Part shown: positions 57,351 to 64,000 of the stretch, in pieces
Position numbering within the stretch: position 1 is the first letter of the stretch
Layout: each line of letters starts with the position of its first letter
Origin: Vibrio splendidus
GTDB lineage: Bacteria; Pseudomonadota; Gammaproteobacteria; Enterobacterales; Vibrionaceae
Direction: 5' to 3'
DNA: 64,000 nucleotides
Assembly (NCBI RefSeq): GCF_002873455.1
Contig: NZ_MCUN01000006.1
Coordinates: 62,001-126,000, forward strand
Made by a program: the position numbers and the translations under genes
The notes under the pieces: generated by a model
Database searches by the model: none
What the model saw: only the letters and a program-made list of their open reading frames with translations
What the model was told of the DNA's origin: nothing

Positions 57351-58931
57351 GTGAACCATATTGAGTTATTTTCTGGTTGTGGAGGTCTTTCTCTAGGCTT
57401 AGAACAAAGTGGCTTTAAGTTGATCTTGGCTAATGAGCTTTCACCAATGGCAGCAGAGTCCTTTGCATACAACTTCTTTGATGAAAACTTAGAAGAGCTT
57501 GCAAACAAAAAACTAAAGGCAAAAAACACACTTTGGTTAAACAGTAACTTCCCAGCATTAAAACCTCGTTTACGTGAAAACCCATTCACATTCCCGGCTT
57601 ATGGCTCACCTGGCTACACTGACCTACCCAAGAGTTCTAAAGATCTACAAGGTAAGTTAGTAGTAGGAAGTATTGTTGAATTAAACAACCTTTTGGACTC
57701 TAACAACGATCTAGTTACAAAATTAAGTACGGCCTTTGGCTCATCTGGAGGTCTTGATTTAGTTTCTGGAGGTCCACCGTGTCAAAGTTTTAGTATGGCA
57801 GGGCTACGCCAGCGTGATTGTGATAAAAATATCTTACCTTGGGAGTTTGCAAAGTTTGTGCAACATACTCAACCTAAAATAGCTATGCTTGAGAATGTAA
57901 CAGGCATTTTACGCCCTTTTCATGACGAGCATGGCAACAGCTTTCATGCATGGTATGAAGTTGCAAAAGCATTTGCCTCTATTGGCTATGTCCCCCTTTG
58001 CTTACATGTTAACGCTCGTTTAACTGGAATTGCACAAAACCGCCCTCGATTTATTATGATTGCTGTTCGGCTTTCACACTATGAGGAAATAGCTCGACGA
58101 TTTGATGCTGAAAGTACTAATAGGCAGCTATTTGCACCTTCACTTCAGTTCTATAAGTTGGTGCAAAAGTCAGGTGATTCATTACCATTTGGCCTTCTTG
58201 ACTACTTTGACGCAACTAAACCTGCCCATCGCGAGCTATTTGAAAAATCATTTTTGTCTAACTTAGTCAATGGGGAAAGCGCTACCGTTAAAGATGCAAT
58301 AGATGATTTAAAGCAAGGCAGCTCATCAGAAGCTTCGGAGTATATAAAGAATTTAAATTCAACATTCAAAATTCTACCTGAAAGAGAGTCTTTATCAAAT
58401 CATGACTTTCGTAAAAATGGAGAGATAGTTAAGCGTCGCTTTAGGCTATATCAAATACTTCAAACGATTGATGAACGTACGGTCACTAAAGCTGTATTTT
58501 CTGTTTTAAAAGGTATTAAATCAGATTTGTCAGATTCGGCTTGGGATGCCTGTCGCAAGCACGAATATCTTATTGCTGACGGTAAACTATCTCTATTTCA
58601 TTCTAAACAGAAGTTTATTGAATACCTTCAAGCACACCCTACAAAGAAACAAACACAAAAAGCTTTAATAGCAAATGCACCAGCACCAGCCACCTTGTCT
58701 ATCCCTGATGATGCTTGTCATTATGACGAACATGAACTCAGAGTATTAACTGTCCGAGAAATGGCTAGAATTCAGTCTTTCCCTGATAATTTTGTATTTC
58801 GATCAAAAGCAACTACAGGAGGGCAGATGCGTAAATTTGAGGTACCACAATATACTCAGGTGGGTAATGCTGTGCCACCATTACTAGGATTACGATTAGG
58901 TCAATGTTTATCCACAATTCTGAATAACTAA
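57351..58931 (+). CDS. DNA cytosine-C5 methyltransferase
   Basis: The 526-residue enzyme carries all C5 motifs: I (IELFSGCGGLSLGLE), IV with catalytic cysteine (SGGPPCQSFSMAG), VI (MLENVTG), VIII (QNRPRFIMIA) and X (YTQVGNAVPPLLG). It begins at GTG 57,351, which has GGAG seven bases upstream; earlier in-frame TTG codons give a longer N-terminus without motif support. The target-recognition region (about 290-440) is long. It is likely the self-protecting modification for the divergent operon, with the same or overlapping site as the EcoRII-N-like domain; that is inferred. Confidence 0.95.
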   Translation: MNHIELFSGCGGLSLGLEQSGFKLILANELSPMAAESFAYNFFDENLEELANKKLKAKNTLWLNSNFPALKPRLRENPFTFPAYGSPGYTDLPKSSKDLQGKLVVGSIVELNNLLDSNNDLVTKLSTAFGSSGGLDLVSGGPPCQSFSMAGLRQRDCDKNILPWEFAKFVQHTQPKIAMLENVTGILRPFHDEHGNSFHAWYEVAKAFASIGYVPLCLHVNARLTGIAQNRPRFIMIAVRLSHYEEIARRFDAESTNRQLFAPSLQFYKLVQKSGDSLPFGLLDYFDATKPAHRELFEKSFLSNLVNGESATVKDAIDDLKQGSSSEASEYIKNLNSTFKILPERESLSNHDFRKNGEIVKRRFRLYQILQTIDERTVTKAVFSVLKGIKSDLSDSAWDACRKHEYLIADGKLSLFHSKQKFIEYLQAHPTKKQTQKALIANAPAPATLSIPDDACHYDEHELRVLTVREMARIQSFPDNFVFRSKATTGGQMRKFEVPQYTQVGNAVPPLLGLRLGQCLSTILNN

Positions 58932-58959
58932 GATATAAGTTAATAACTAAAGTCTCACC

Positions 58960-59160
58960 TCATACTAAATTCAATGGTCGATGCTGCTCGGACTCGACCT
59001 TCTCCATCATCCAATCTTCTACCTCACTTTCCAACCAAGCTTTACGCTTGCCCATCACGGTTACATTTTTAGGAAATTCACCAGCCTTAATCAAGTTGTA
59101 GATGCTGCTTCGACAGAGTGTTGTTTTATCCATGACTTGTTGTAATTTAAGAAATTTCAT
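58960..59160 (-). CDS. alpA: AlpA-family excisionase/regulator
   Basis: A 66-residue MerR-like winged-helix protein: KLQQVMDKTTLCRSSIYNLIKAGEFPKNVTVMGKRKAWLESEVEDWM. This is the usual AlpA pattern (recognition helix then FP...K-WL...V..W). AlpA proteins activate integrase/excision genes of P4-like islands. It probably controls excision of this element. It is convergent with the methyltransferase and 29 bases from it. Confidence 0.92.
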   Translation of the reverse strand: MKFLKLQQVMDKTTLCRSSIYNLIKAGEFPKNVTVMGKRKAWLESEVEDWMMEKVESEQHRPLNLV

Positions 59161-59282
59161 TTTGAAACCTTGTTATGTAGTTCAATTCATAACAAAGGCC
59201 TCTGCGTTATTTTTTACTTTTACCTAGCTAACCTACTATGAGGAAATGGCCAAACAGACATATTAGGACAGCACACAAACAA

Positions 59283-59315
59283 GAATCACTTGCTGGCTGT
59301 GCCAACAAGTGATTC
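59283..59315 (-). terminator. Extended hairpin after the RNase H-like gene
   Basis: GAATCACTTG (59,283-59,292) pairs with CAAGTGATTC (59,306-59,315), and the stem continues as TGGC/GCCA with a three-base tip. On the minus strand TTGTTTG follows. It ends the RNase H-like gene and probably limits read-through into alpA. Confidence 0.7.
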
Positions 59316-59322
59316 ATTCTTA

Positions 59323-59760
59323 TTACAATTGACGATTCACCGCTGCAAGAGCGTATCTATAAGCGGCATCTTTTCCTGCGGAGCAAGCAGCGACTTTTCT
59401 CACCTCAACTTGCTTGTTTACACTTCGTTTATCCACTAGCTCCCAAAGGTCTTGATGAGCTATCGGCTTTTTATTTGCTTTACGCCAATTTCGACGTTTC
59501 CAACCATCAAGCCAGTCATTAAAACCATCAACGCAATAGTCACTGCTTGAATAAATAATATCGCCATCACAAGCACGCTCCAGCCCAAAAGCAAGTGCTG
59601 ATAAGTCTGCGTAATTACGGTCTATGATGCTATCAAGGAACAACCAGTCTTCACCCGCTATTCTTTCATAGTCATCGAATACAACCAGCCCTACCCCAGC
59701 AGAGAATCGTCCTCTTCGCTTCTCAGCGGTGGCTGCTTCTACATAAATTTCTTTTTTCAT
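59323..59760 (-). CDS. RNase HI-like protein with altered catalytic residues
   Basis: A 145-residue protein aligned by eye with RNase HI: DGFNDWLDGWKRRNWRKANKKPIAHQDLWELVD follows the E. coli basic protrusion and handle region ([24 protein letters not shown]). The four catalytic acids are not preserved: D10 lies where IYVEAAT is found, E48 at ADLSAL, D70 near SSSDYC and D134 at AGKDAAYR. This suggests a changed or lost hydrolase that still binds RNA/DNA hybrids. It is within the island accessory segment and transcribed toward alpA. Confidence 0.65.
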   Translation of the reverse strand: MKKEIYVEAATAEKRRGRFSAGVGLVVFDDYERIAGEDWLFLDSIIDRNYADLSALAFGLERACDGDIIYSSSDYCVDGFNDWLDGWKRRNWRKANKKPIAHQDLWELVDKRSVNKQVEVRKVAACSAGKDAAYRYALAAVNRQL

Positions 59761-59980
59761 TTTTATACTCTCCAGAGACTAAAAAGCCGATACATCCTTT
59801 GCACCAGCTGATTGTGTTGATTATTCATTCGTCGCTTTATTGCGATTGCTACATAACAACGGCAAGAGAGTTATTTTTTACCTGTCTCTGGAAATTCCCC
59901 CTCTTCACGCCCCGATTCAAAACGCTCTCAGATATATTTCATCAGTACGCATAACCAAACAGATGATCCAAGGAGCTCTT

Positions 59981-60457
59981 ATGCGTAACTCTAACAACCA
60001 ACACGACTACCCATTTAAAACCTCAGAGTTGAATGAACTGCTAGAACGTGCAGCCGAAGCACTGGCTGCAAAATACAAACGAGAAGGCACCTTCACTAAC
60101 CCCACCAATGTTAAAGAGTACTTAAAGATCAAGTTAGGGGCTCACGACCGAGAAGTATTTGCTGTGATGTTTCTTGATAACCAACATCAGTTGATCAGTT
60201 TTGAAGAACTGTTCTTTGGCACCATTGATGCGGCCTCAGTCTATCCACGTGAAGTACTCAAGGCTGCACTAAACCACAATGCTGCTGCGGTGGTTTTTGC
60301 TCACAACCATCCTTCAGGCATTGCCGAGCCCTCTCAGGCTGATAGACGCATTACGCGGAGGCTAGTGGATACACTAACGCTGGTGGATATCCGAGTATTG
60401 GACCACATCGTTGTGGGTGAGAATTGTGTGTCATTTGCAGAAAAGGGGTGGGTATGA
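59981..60457 (+). CDS. Short RadC-family JAB-domain protein (island copy)
   Basis: The 158-residue protein is a JAB/JAMM domain alone: [53 protein letters not shown] and VVGENCVSF. The H-x-HPSG...D metal residues are intact. It lacks the helix-hairpin-helix part of the 224-residue chromosomal copy at 43,307. The start at 59,981 has AAGGAGCT 4 bases upstream. Such short RadC genes are frequent on mobile elements; their role is unknown. It is coupled (ATGA) to the next gene. Confidence 0.9.
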   Translation: MRNSNNQHDYPFKTSELNELLERAAEALAAKYKREGTFTNPTNVKEYLKIKLGAHDREVFAVMFLDNQHQLISFEELFFGTIDAASVYPREVLKAALNHNAAAVVFAHNHPSGIAEPSQADRRITRRLVDTLTLVDIRVLDHIVVGENCVSFAEKGWV

Positions 60458-60888
60458 AGACCGTCTTATTGCCTTGTCGCTACGCATCATTATCACAACT
60501 GCTTCTACGCTATCTAGAAGCGTCTATTAGTTTGTGCACTATTCCTGAGACTACTGAACGTATTGCCCTTAACTTTAGACACTCATCCTACCTAACGCAT
60601 AGATCAGGTCCACATCCATTGGAAGTGCACTTGTTCAGAGAGTCTCCAGAAGAAGCTTGGAAAATTGCGACGATGACCAGTTTCTCTTTTCCTTCCGATG
60701 AGGATGAGCAGTTGGAAGTAGAGCTTTATTTCAACTTCAGCCATCAATGGTTCTATCAACCAGATATCGAGCGATGCGACCTCAATCAGCCACAAGTCAT
60801 CGAACTCTTTCATTCTTGGCAACATGCGTTAACCAACACCTTCCACCAGCAAAGCTTTGATTACTTCGCTGCAACGACCATCAAGTAA
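60454..60888 (+). CDS. DUF2787-like protein A
   Basis: A 144-residue protein from the ATG at 60,454 ([10 protein letters not shown]), overlapping the radC-like stop. [25 protein letters not shown] and [22 protein letters not shown] recall the DUF2787 arrangement of N-R-D-x-Y...HPVEI...ITDF. It is followed by a closer DUF2787 member. Function unknown; found in Vibrio integrative elements as I recall it. Confidence 0.65.
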   Translation: MKTVLLPCRYASLSQLLLRYLEASISLCTIPETTERIALNFRHSSYLTHRSGPHPLEVHLFRESPEEAWKIATMTSFSFPSDEDEQLEVELYFNFSHQWFYQPDIERCDLNQPQVIELFHSWQHALTNTFHQQSFDYFAATTIK

Positions 60889-60915
60889 TCTCATATTTAA
60901 AAACAAGGACCGACT

Positions 60916-61359
60916 ATGTCAAACTCTCATTCATCAACCGTTACTTTCAGCCCTTCATGTTTACCTATTTCCCAAAAGCTTCATAGCTGCTTAAACCATG
61001 TACTTAGCCAACACTCCGACAGTCGAGGTAAGCAGAGCATCATTGTGAACTTTAGAGATAAAATCTACAGCGCTGAAAATGGTGGTTATCATCCTGTTGA
61101 AATTGCTTTAAGCCAGGTTTCAGAGAATCACTACACCATCCTTTACATCACCGACTTCAGTTATTGCGGTGGTGCTTACCCAGAGCTAGATAGAGATATT
61201 GATTTTGATATCGGAAACTCAGTGGTCTTTTCGCGTTATGCGGGATGGCAAAGCATTCGCTTACCAACAATGACGGAACTCTACGAGCTATGGGAAGGAA
61301 ACTTTCTTAGCTACATGTCGATGGACGCCTACGACCAAATCCAAGTCGAGTGTAGTTAG
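60916..61359 (+). CDS. DUF2787-like protein B
   Basis: A 147-residue protein. VNFRDKIYSAENGGYHPVEIALSQ, YTILYITDFSYCGGAYPELDRDIDFDIGN and YELWEGNFLSYMSMDAYDQIQVE fit the DUF2787 family better than its neighbour. A GGAC ribosome binding site is upstream. Tandem related copies with RadC suggest a functional group. It has no signal sequence and no catalytic motif is apparent. Confidence 0.75.
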   Translation: MSNSHSSTVTFSPSCLPISQKLHSCLNHVLSQHSDSRGKQSIIVNFRDKIYSAENGGYHPVEIALSQVSENHYTILYITDFSYCGGAYPELDRDIDFDIGNSVVFSRYAGWQSIRLPTMTELYELWEGNFLSYMSMDAYDQIQVECS

Positions 61360-61412
61360 ACACATCATCCCGTTACCTTTCACGTCACAAACACTACACA
61401 ACCACTAGCACT

Positions 61413-61510
61413 AGCACAGAGCCAAAACGAGCCTGCTTCCCATATTGTTAAAACGGGAAGCTTCCATCCCTTATACAGTAAGGGTTCTTTAATATCATCG
61501 GCTCTGTGCT
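61413..61510 (+). ncRNA. Nested-hairpin leader before the second recombinase (candidate)
   Basis: Outer arms AGCACAGAGCC (61,413-61,423) and GGCTCTGTGCT (61,500-61,510) pair perfectly over 76 bases of loop. Inside are GCTTCCC (61,435-61,441)/GGGAAGC (61,455-61,461), and CCCTTA/TAAGGG around a five-base loop, giving a three-way junction. The SD-like GGAAGCA at 61,540-61,546 is exactly complementary to TGCTTCC at 61,507-61,513, so it could be hidden when P1 opens. It may instead be a recombination site. This is seen only in sequence; not a known family. Confidence 0.5.
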
Positions 61511-61550
61511 TCCCAAAACACCTGACTACAGACAAAAAAGGAAGCAGACT

Positions 61551-62111
61551 ATGGCTGAGGTCCAAGCAATCAAAGACGATGATACGATACGTATGGTTGG
61601 TCATCTATTGAGTATTCGTTGTCATCCACAAATGGCCGATGTGTGGCATATCGGATTAAACTTAGCACTGCGGATTTCTGATTTGTTGTCGATTCGATTT
61701 GAAGACATTCATCAGGACCGACTCATTATTCGTGAAAGTAAAACGGGCAAGCTGGCCAACATTCAACTCAATACCAAAGCGCAGCAGTACATTGCTAGAT
61801 TGAGAGAGCAACATCCCGACCACGTTTACTTGTTTCAATCCCACCGATGCCAACAGCTGAAAAACAAACCACCCCAGCCAATCTCGCGACGCGCTGTGTC
61901 AATGGCATTTCAGCAAGTAGGCCAAGAGCTGAATATCGCTTTAGGTACTCACTCGATGAGAAAGACGCGAGGCTACTTTCTTTACCAATCCACAAAGGAT
62001 ATAGGCCGTGTCATGAAAATGCTTCGTCACACATCTGAGGGCGTCACGCTTCGCTATATCGGCATCACTCAAGATGAAGTCGATCAAGATTTTGTTTCTC
62101 TTGAACTTTAA
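61551..62111 (+). CDS. Minimal tyrosine recombinase
   Basis: A 186-residue protein with only the catalytic domain. R (LALRISDLLSIRFEDI), K (ESKTGK), HxxR (GTHSMRKTRG), H (MLRHTSEG) and the nucleophile Y (LRYIGIT) are all visible. It lacks a core-binding N-domain, like FimB/FimE-type or XerH-small proteins. The ATG at 61,551 follows AGGAAGCA; earlier frame starts sit inside the leader structure. It is preceded by a nested hairpin and may act on that site or elsewhere in the island. Confidence 0.85.
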   Translation: MAEVQAIKDDDTIRMVGHLLSIRCHPQMADVWHIGLNLALRISDLLSIRFEDIHQDRLIIRESKTGKLANIQLNTKAQQYIARLREQHPDHVYLFQSHRCQQLKNKPPQPISRRAVSMAFQQVGQELNIALGTHSMRKTRGYFLYQSTKDIGRVMKMLRHTSEGVTLRYIGITQDEVDQDFVSLEL

Positions 62112-62171
62112 GAATGAACATTTCGTGAGGGGGCGGGAGCGACGATCCCTTATAAACATTGAGACCAGAGA

Positions 62172-62396
62172 TTAATAGAAGAACTCTTCGACACCAACAT
62201 TCAGTATGTCCGCAAGATTCTTTAGCATCTCATCCGTCACACGGACCATGCCAGACTCAACCTTCGCTAATTTGCTTCTTGTCATATCAAACCCTTTGAG
62301 ACTACACATTCGTTCAACATCTTGCTGAGAGAGCTGCTGAGACAATCTGATATTGCGGATTTGATTTCCAGTAATGTTTTTCTCAATCTTGTTCAC
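62172..62396 (-). CDS. XRE/cI-type repressor
   Basis: A 74-residue single-domain helix-turn-helix protein: IRNIRLSQQLSQQDVERMCSLKGFDMTRSKLAKVESGMVRVTDEMLKNLADIL. Short Cro/cI-like regulators of this form control element genes. It is divergent from the 49-aa membrane protein gene, and the shared spacer carries two palindromic operators. It most likely represses itself and its neighbour. Confidence 0.88.
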   Translation of the reverse strand: MNKIEKNITGNQIRNIRLSQQLSQQDVERMCSLKGFDMTRSKLAKVESGMVRVTDEMLKNLADILNVGVEEFFY

Positions 62397-62404
62397 AAAT
62401 ACAC

Positions 62405-62470
62405 CTGCACCATTATGGGTGCAGATAGATTATGTTTAATGTACTATTTAAATGGCACCCGTATCGGTGC
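62405..62470. promoter_or_regulatory. Paired operators between xre and the small membrane gene
   Basis: CTGCACC (62,405-62,411) with GGTGCAG (62,418-62,424), and GCACC (62,455-62,459) with GGTGC (62,466-62,470), are palindromes with six-base spacers and share the GCACC/GGTGC half-sites. Their centres are 48 bases apart. They flank the start of the divergent promoters, so cooperative binding by the XRE dimer is likely. Confidence 0.75.
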
Positions 62471-62496
62471 AAGCAATTCAAACAGGAGAATAAATT

Positions 62497-62646
62497 ATGA
62501 TATTAGTGCTTTTATGGGTCTTTTTCGCTTTTATACTGGCGCTGTACGCGAAGAGTAATGGTCGCAGCTTTGGTTGGTGGCTTTTACTCGGACTGGCAAT
62601 TGACCCTATTTTGGCCTGGATTCTTTATAAAGTCGTTGCTGATTAA
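62497..62646 (+). CDS. 49-residue two-helix membrane protein
   Basis: MILVLLWVFFAFILALYA then RSFGWWLLLGLAIDPILAWILY: two hydrophobic helices separated by a short polar turn (KSNGRS). AGGAG at 62,484-62,488 is eight bases before the ATG. Placement opposite an XRE repressor with shared operators recalls small toxins or holin-like proteins, but no family is known to me. Confidence 0.7.
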   Translation: MILVLLWVFFAFILALYAKSNGRSFGWWLLLGLAIDPILAWILYKVVAD

Positions 62647-62718
62647 AAGAAGCATCAAACACCATCACCGCAACTTCCCCCCTCCTTGTAAATTAACCGG
62701 GTAATAAATCACCTGCTA

Positions 62719-62755
62719 CTGACTATGGGATAAAGACAACTAAAACGATAGTCAG
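62719..62755. repeat. Inverted repeat upstream of the lipoprotein gene
   Basis: CTGACTAT (62,719-62,726) pairs with ATAGTCAG (62,748-62,755) over a 21-base loop, 43 bases before the lipoprotein ATG. It could be an operator or a leader stem; no U-run follows. Confidence 0.4.
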
Positions 62756-62798
62756 CTATTAGGGGGAATCAACCACTCCTTCATTTAAGGATAAAACA

Positions 62799-63620
62799 AT
62801 GTCAGTACCAACTCGTACCGTTACTTCAATCAGCGCTCTTACCACTACACTTTTACTCTTCGGCTGCGGTGACAATGGAGCCGACTCTCTACAGCAACAG
62901 CCTTTCAGCCATATAAACGGAGAAAATCAACTGACTCAATATGAGCCGTCACTGACTATCAACCAAGCTTTCAATCATCGTAGGGTTTGTAATGAGGTCG
63001 AATGGCAAACATTTGAAGATAATCGTGACAGAACAGTGATTGAATACCGTTGTAATATGGATATACCTTCACAGAAGTTCTCCAACCTATTATCGGCTGA
63101 ACTGAACAAGAGTGCAGACAAACTCGCTCAGAGAAATTCAAGTGAATACAAGAAAATCAAAAAGCTAGCTGATAACCAAGCTAGCTATCAAGAGCAATAT
63201 GATGAAGCAACGGGATACTTTGATAAGAAACGCTTCGAAAACCTTTTAGAAAGAAGCAAGCGAGCTCAGCAAGAGTTACAAGAAAAGTATCCAGGCGGAA
63301 TTGATGGATCTCTCGCTCAGCTAAAAGATCGCCGCTCTCAATTTATCACCCCTGTAAGCGTCGATGAGATTTACCAATGGAGTGTTGATGATAATGAGCA
63401 AAGTCACTTTCTATACAATGGCTTCTCTGCTCAATTTTCTGATGATAAAACATTAAGCTGCGAGTTTGACCTATTTAAGTCTTTAAACCTTCTATACAAA
63501 GACCAGCAAGCTGAAACGTACTATCTATTAAAACAAACACTGAAACACTGGAGCCAGCGGCTTAACTTTGGCAGTGATGATCTTATCTACCTCAACGATC
63601 TGAAATGCCAAATCCAATAA
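62799..63620 (+). CDS. Putative lipoprotein, unrecognised
   Basis: A 273-residue protein. The N-terminal signal ends in the lipobox LFGC (SISALTTTLLLFGCGDNG). It would be anchored to the membrane by the lipid on the cysteine. Residues about 40-110 contain a conserved-looking VCNEVEWQTFEDNRDRTVIEYRCNMDIPS segment, a charged coiled coil (120-175) and a C-terminal region with CEFDLFKSLNLLY. AGGA lies upstream of the ATG. It is followed by a strong terminator. No function can be assigned; it may be an element-encoded surface or exclusion protein. Confidence 0.75.
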   Translation: MSVPTRTVTSISALTTTLLLFGCGDNGADSLQQQPFSHINGENQLTQYEPSLTINQAFNHRRVCNEVEWQTFEDNRDRTVIEYRCNMDIPSQKFSNLLSAELNKSADKLAQRNSSEYKKIKKLADNQASYQEQYDEATGYFDKKRFENLLERSKRAQQELQEKYPGGIDGSLAQLKDRRSQFITPVSVDEIYQWSVDDNEQSHFLYNGFSAQFSDDKTLSCEFDLFKSLNLLYKDQQAETYYLLKQTLKHWSQRLNFGSDDLIYLNDLKCQIQ

Positions 63621-63640
63621 AAGTTTCACGTTCATACCAT

Positions 63641-63672
63641 AAGCCCTGAGATCAGAACTCAGGGCTTTTTTA
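63641..63672 (+). terminator. Rho-independent terminator after the lipoprotein gene
   Basis: AAGCCCTGAG pairs with CTCAGGGCTT around a seven-base loop, and TTTTTATT follows directly. A typical strong intrinsic terminator, ending the lipoprotein transcript before the next gene. Confidence 0.93.
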
Positions 63673-63685
63673 TTACAGGCTCATA

Positions 63686-64000
63686 ATGAATCCACTAAAA
63701 GTACTAGGAGCCCTAGGGCTAACTCAATTAGGGAGAAGTCTTGCCGACAATCTCTTTCATACGACTCAGGCTCCAGAAAGAGGCAGCATTGTGTATTGCG
63801 ATCTCGCATTTGGCTCTGCTGAACATTCAGGTGTCTACGTGGGAGATGGACATATCATCCATCGCAATAGGGAAGGTCTTATCGAAGCCGTATCGATTCG
63901 TCAGTTTCTAGCAGACACCACAGCCATTTCCATTTATATCAGTTGCAATGCACAAGGCAGTGCCGTTGGGAGTGAGTCTTGTGCTCAAATGGCAGAAGCC
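63686..64000 (+). CDS. LRAT/NlpC-like papain-fold protein, C-terminus cut by window edge
   Basis: 105 residues are seen from the ATG at 63,686: MNPLKVLGALG, then PERGSIVYCDLAFGSAEHSGVYVGDGHIIH and later SCNAQGSAVG. The G-x-I-V...H-S-G-V-Y-V-G-D-G-H-I-I-H block is the histidine half of the permuted NlpC/P60 (LRAT, H-rev107) fold. The catalytic cysteine normally lies further C-terminal, beyond the window. It may act on lipids or peptidoglycan, or be an effector. It begins 14 bases after a terminator. Confidence 0.65.
   Translation, partial: MNPLKVLGALGLTQLGRSLADNLFHTTQAPERGSIVYCDLAFGSAEHSGVYVGDGHIIHRNREGLIEAVSIRQFLADTTAISIYISCNAQGSAVGSESCAQMAEA

Noticed and set aside
1-64000. CRISPR array, rRNA or tRNA genes
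   Set aside because: No regularly spaced repeats and no cloverleaf or rRNA signatures were seen on reading; the island uses a protein-coding gene end as target.

Overview
The window looks like chromosome I of a Vibrio (gamma-proteobacterium). The gene orders yibN-secB-gpsA-cysE and mutM-rpmG-rpmB-radC-coaBC-slmA-lpxL-pyrE-rph-yicC, plus an LPS core block with kdkA and a single waaA, fit that genus; I cannot name the species from this stretch. Assignments rest on motif recognition and remembered homologs; no database search was run.

Region 1 (1-16,720, all minus strand, AT-rich) is an O-antigen/surface glycan locus. Read in the direction of transcription it starts with an ops/RfaH recruitment element at 17,299-17,309. 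Next come a PglK/Wzk-like lipid-linked glycan flippase, two glycosyltransferases, a dTDP-4-amino-4,6-dideoxygalactose (Fuc4N) pathway (rfbB, rfbA, acetyltransferase, wecE), wecB, a large bi-domain putative glycosyltransferase and a broken WavE-like gene. A tight five-gene cassette (GDPD-like, HAD, pseudo-nucleotidyltransferase/SnoaL fusion, cupin, nucleotidyltransferase) and a GT4 enzyme that runs off the left edge complete it.

Region 2 (16,721-25,700) is a 1.4-kb gene-free gap holding the ops site, then housekeeping genes: yibN, secB, gpsA, cysE, an EnvC-like M23 peptidase, a TetR regulator, ugd and hldD.

Region 3 (25,743-40,650) is the lipid A/inner core block: dgkA, coaD, a GT9 enzyme, lpxM, waaF, waaL and waaA on plus. 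A YrbL-kinase/GT25 fusion, a WaaG-like GT4 and kdkA lie on minus, then an OpsX-like GT9, a GT4 and a YejM/PbgA-like sulfatase-fold membrane protein on plus.

Region 4 (40,881-49,969) is conserved core: mutM, rpmGB, radC, coaBC, slmA, lpxL, pyrE/rph with an intercistronic attenuator, and yicC.

Region 5 (about 49,970 to beyond 64,000) is an integrated island beginning at the 3' end of yicC with a P4-type tyrosine recombinase. Its main cargo is a candidate defence locus: a DUF262 protein with an EcoRII-N-like front domain, a HEPN protein, a GHKL (MutL/MORC-like) ATPase and an unrecognised 392-aa protein on minus, with a cytosine-C5 methyltransferase divergent on plus. After it come an AlpA regulator, a degenerate RNase H-like protein, a short RadC paralog, tandem DUF2787-like proteins, a small tyrosine recombinase behind a nested-hairpin leader, an XRE repressor with paired operators opposite a 49-aa membrane protein, a lipoprotein and an LRAT-like protein cut by the right edge. 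The defence locus is the best candidate for an undescribed system; the hairpin leader of the second recombinase is the best nucleic-acid-level candidate.
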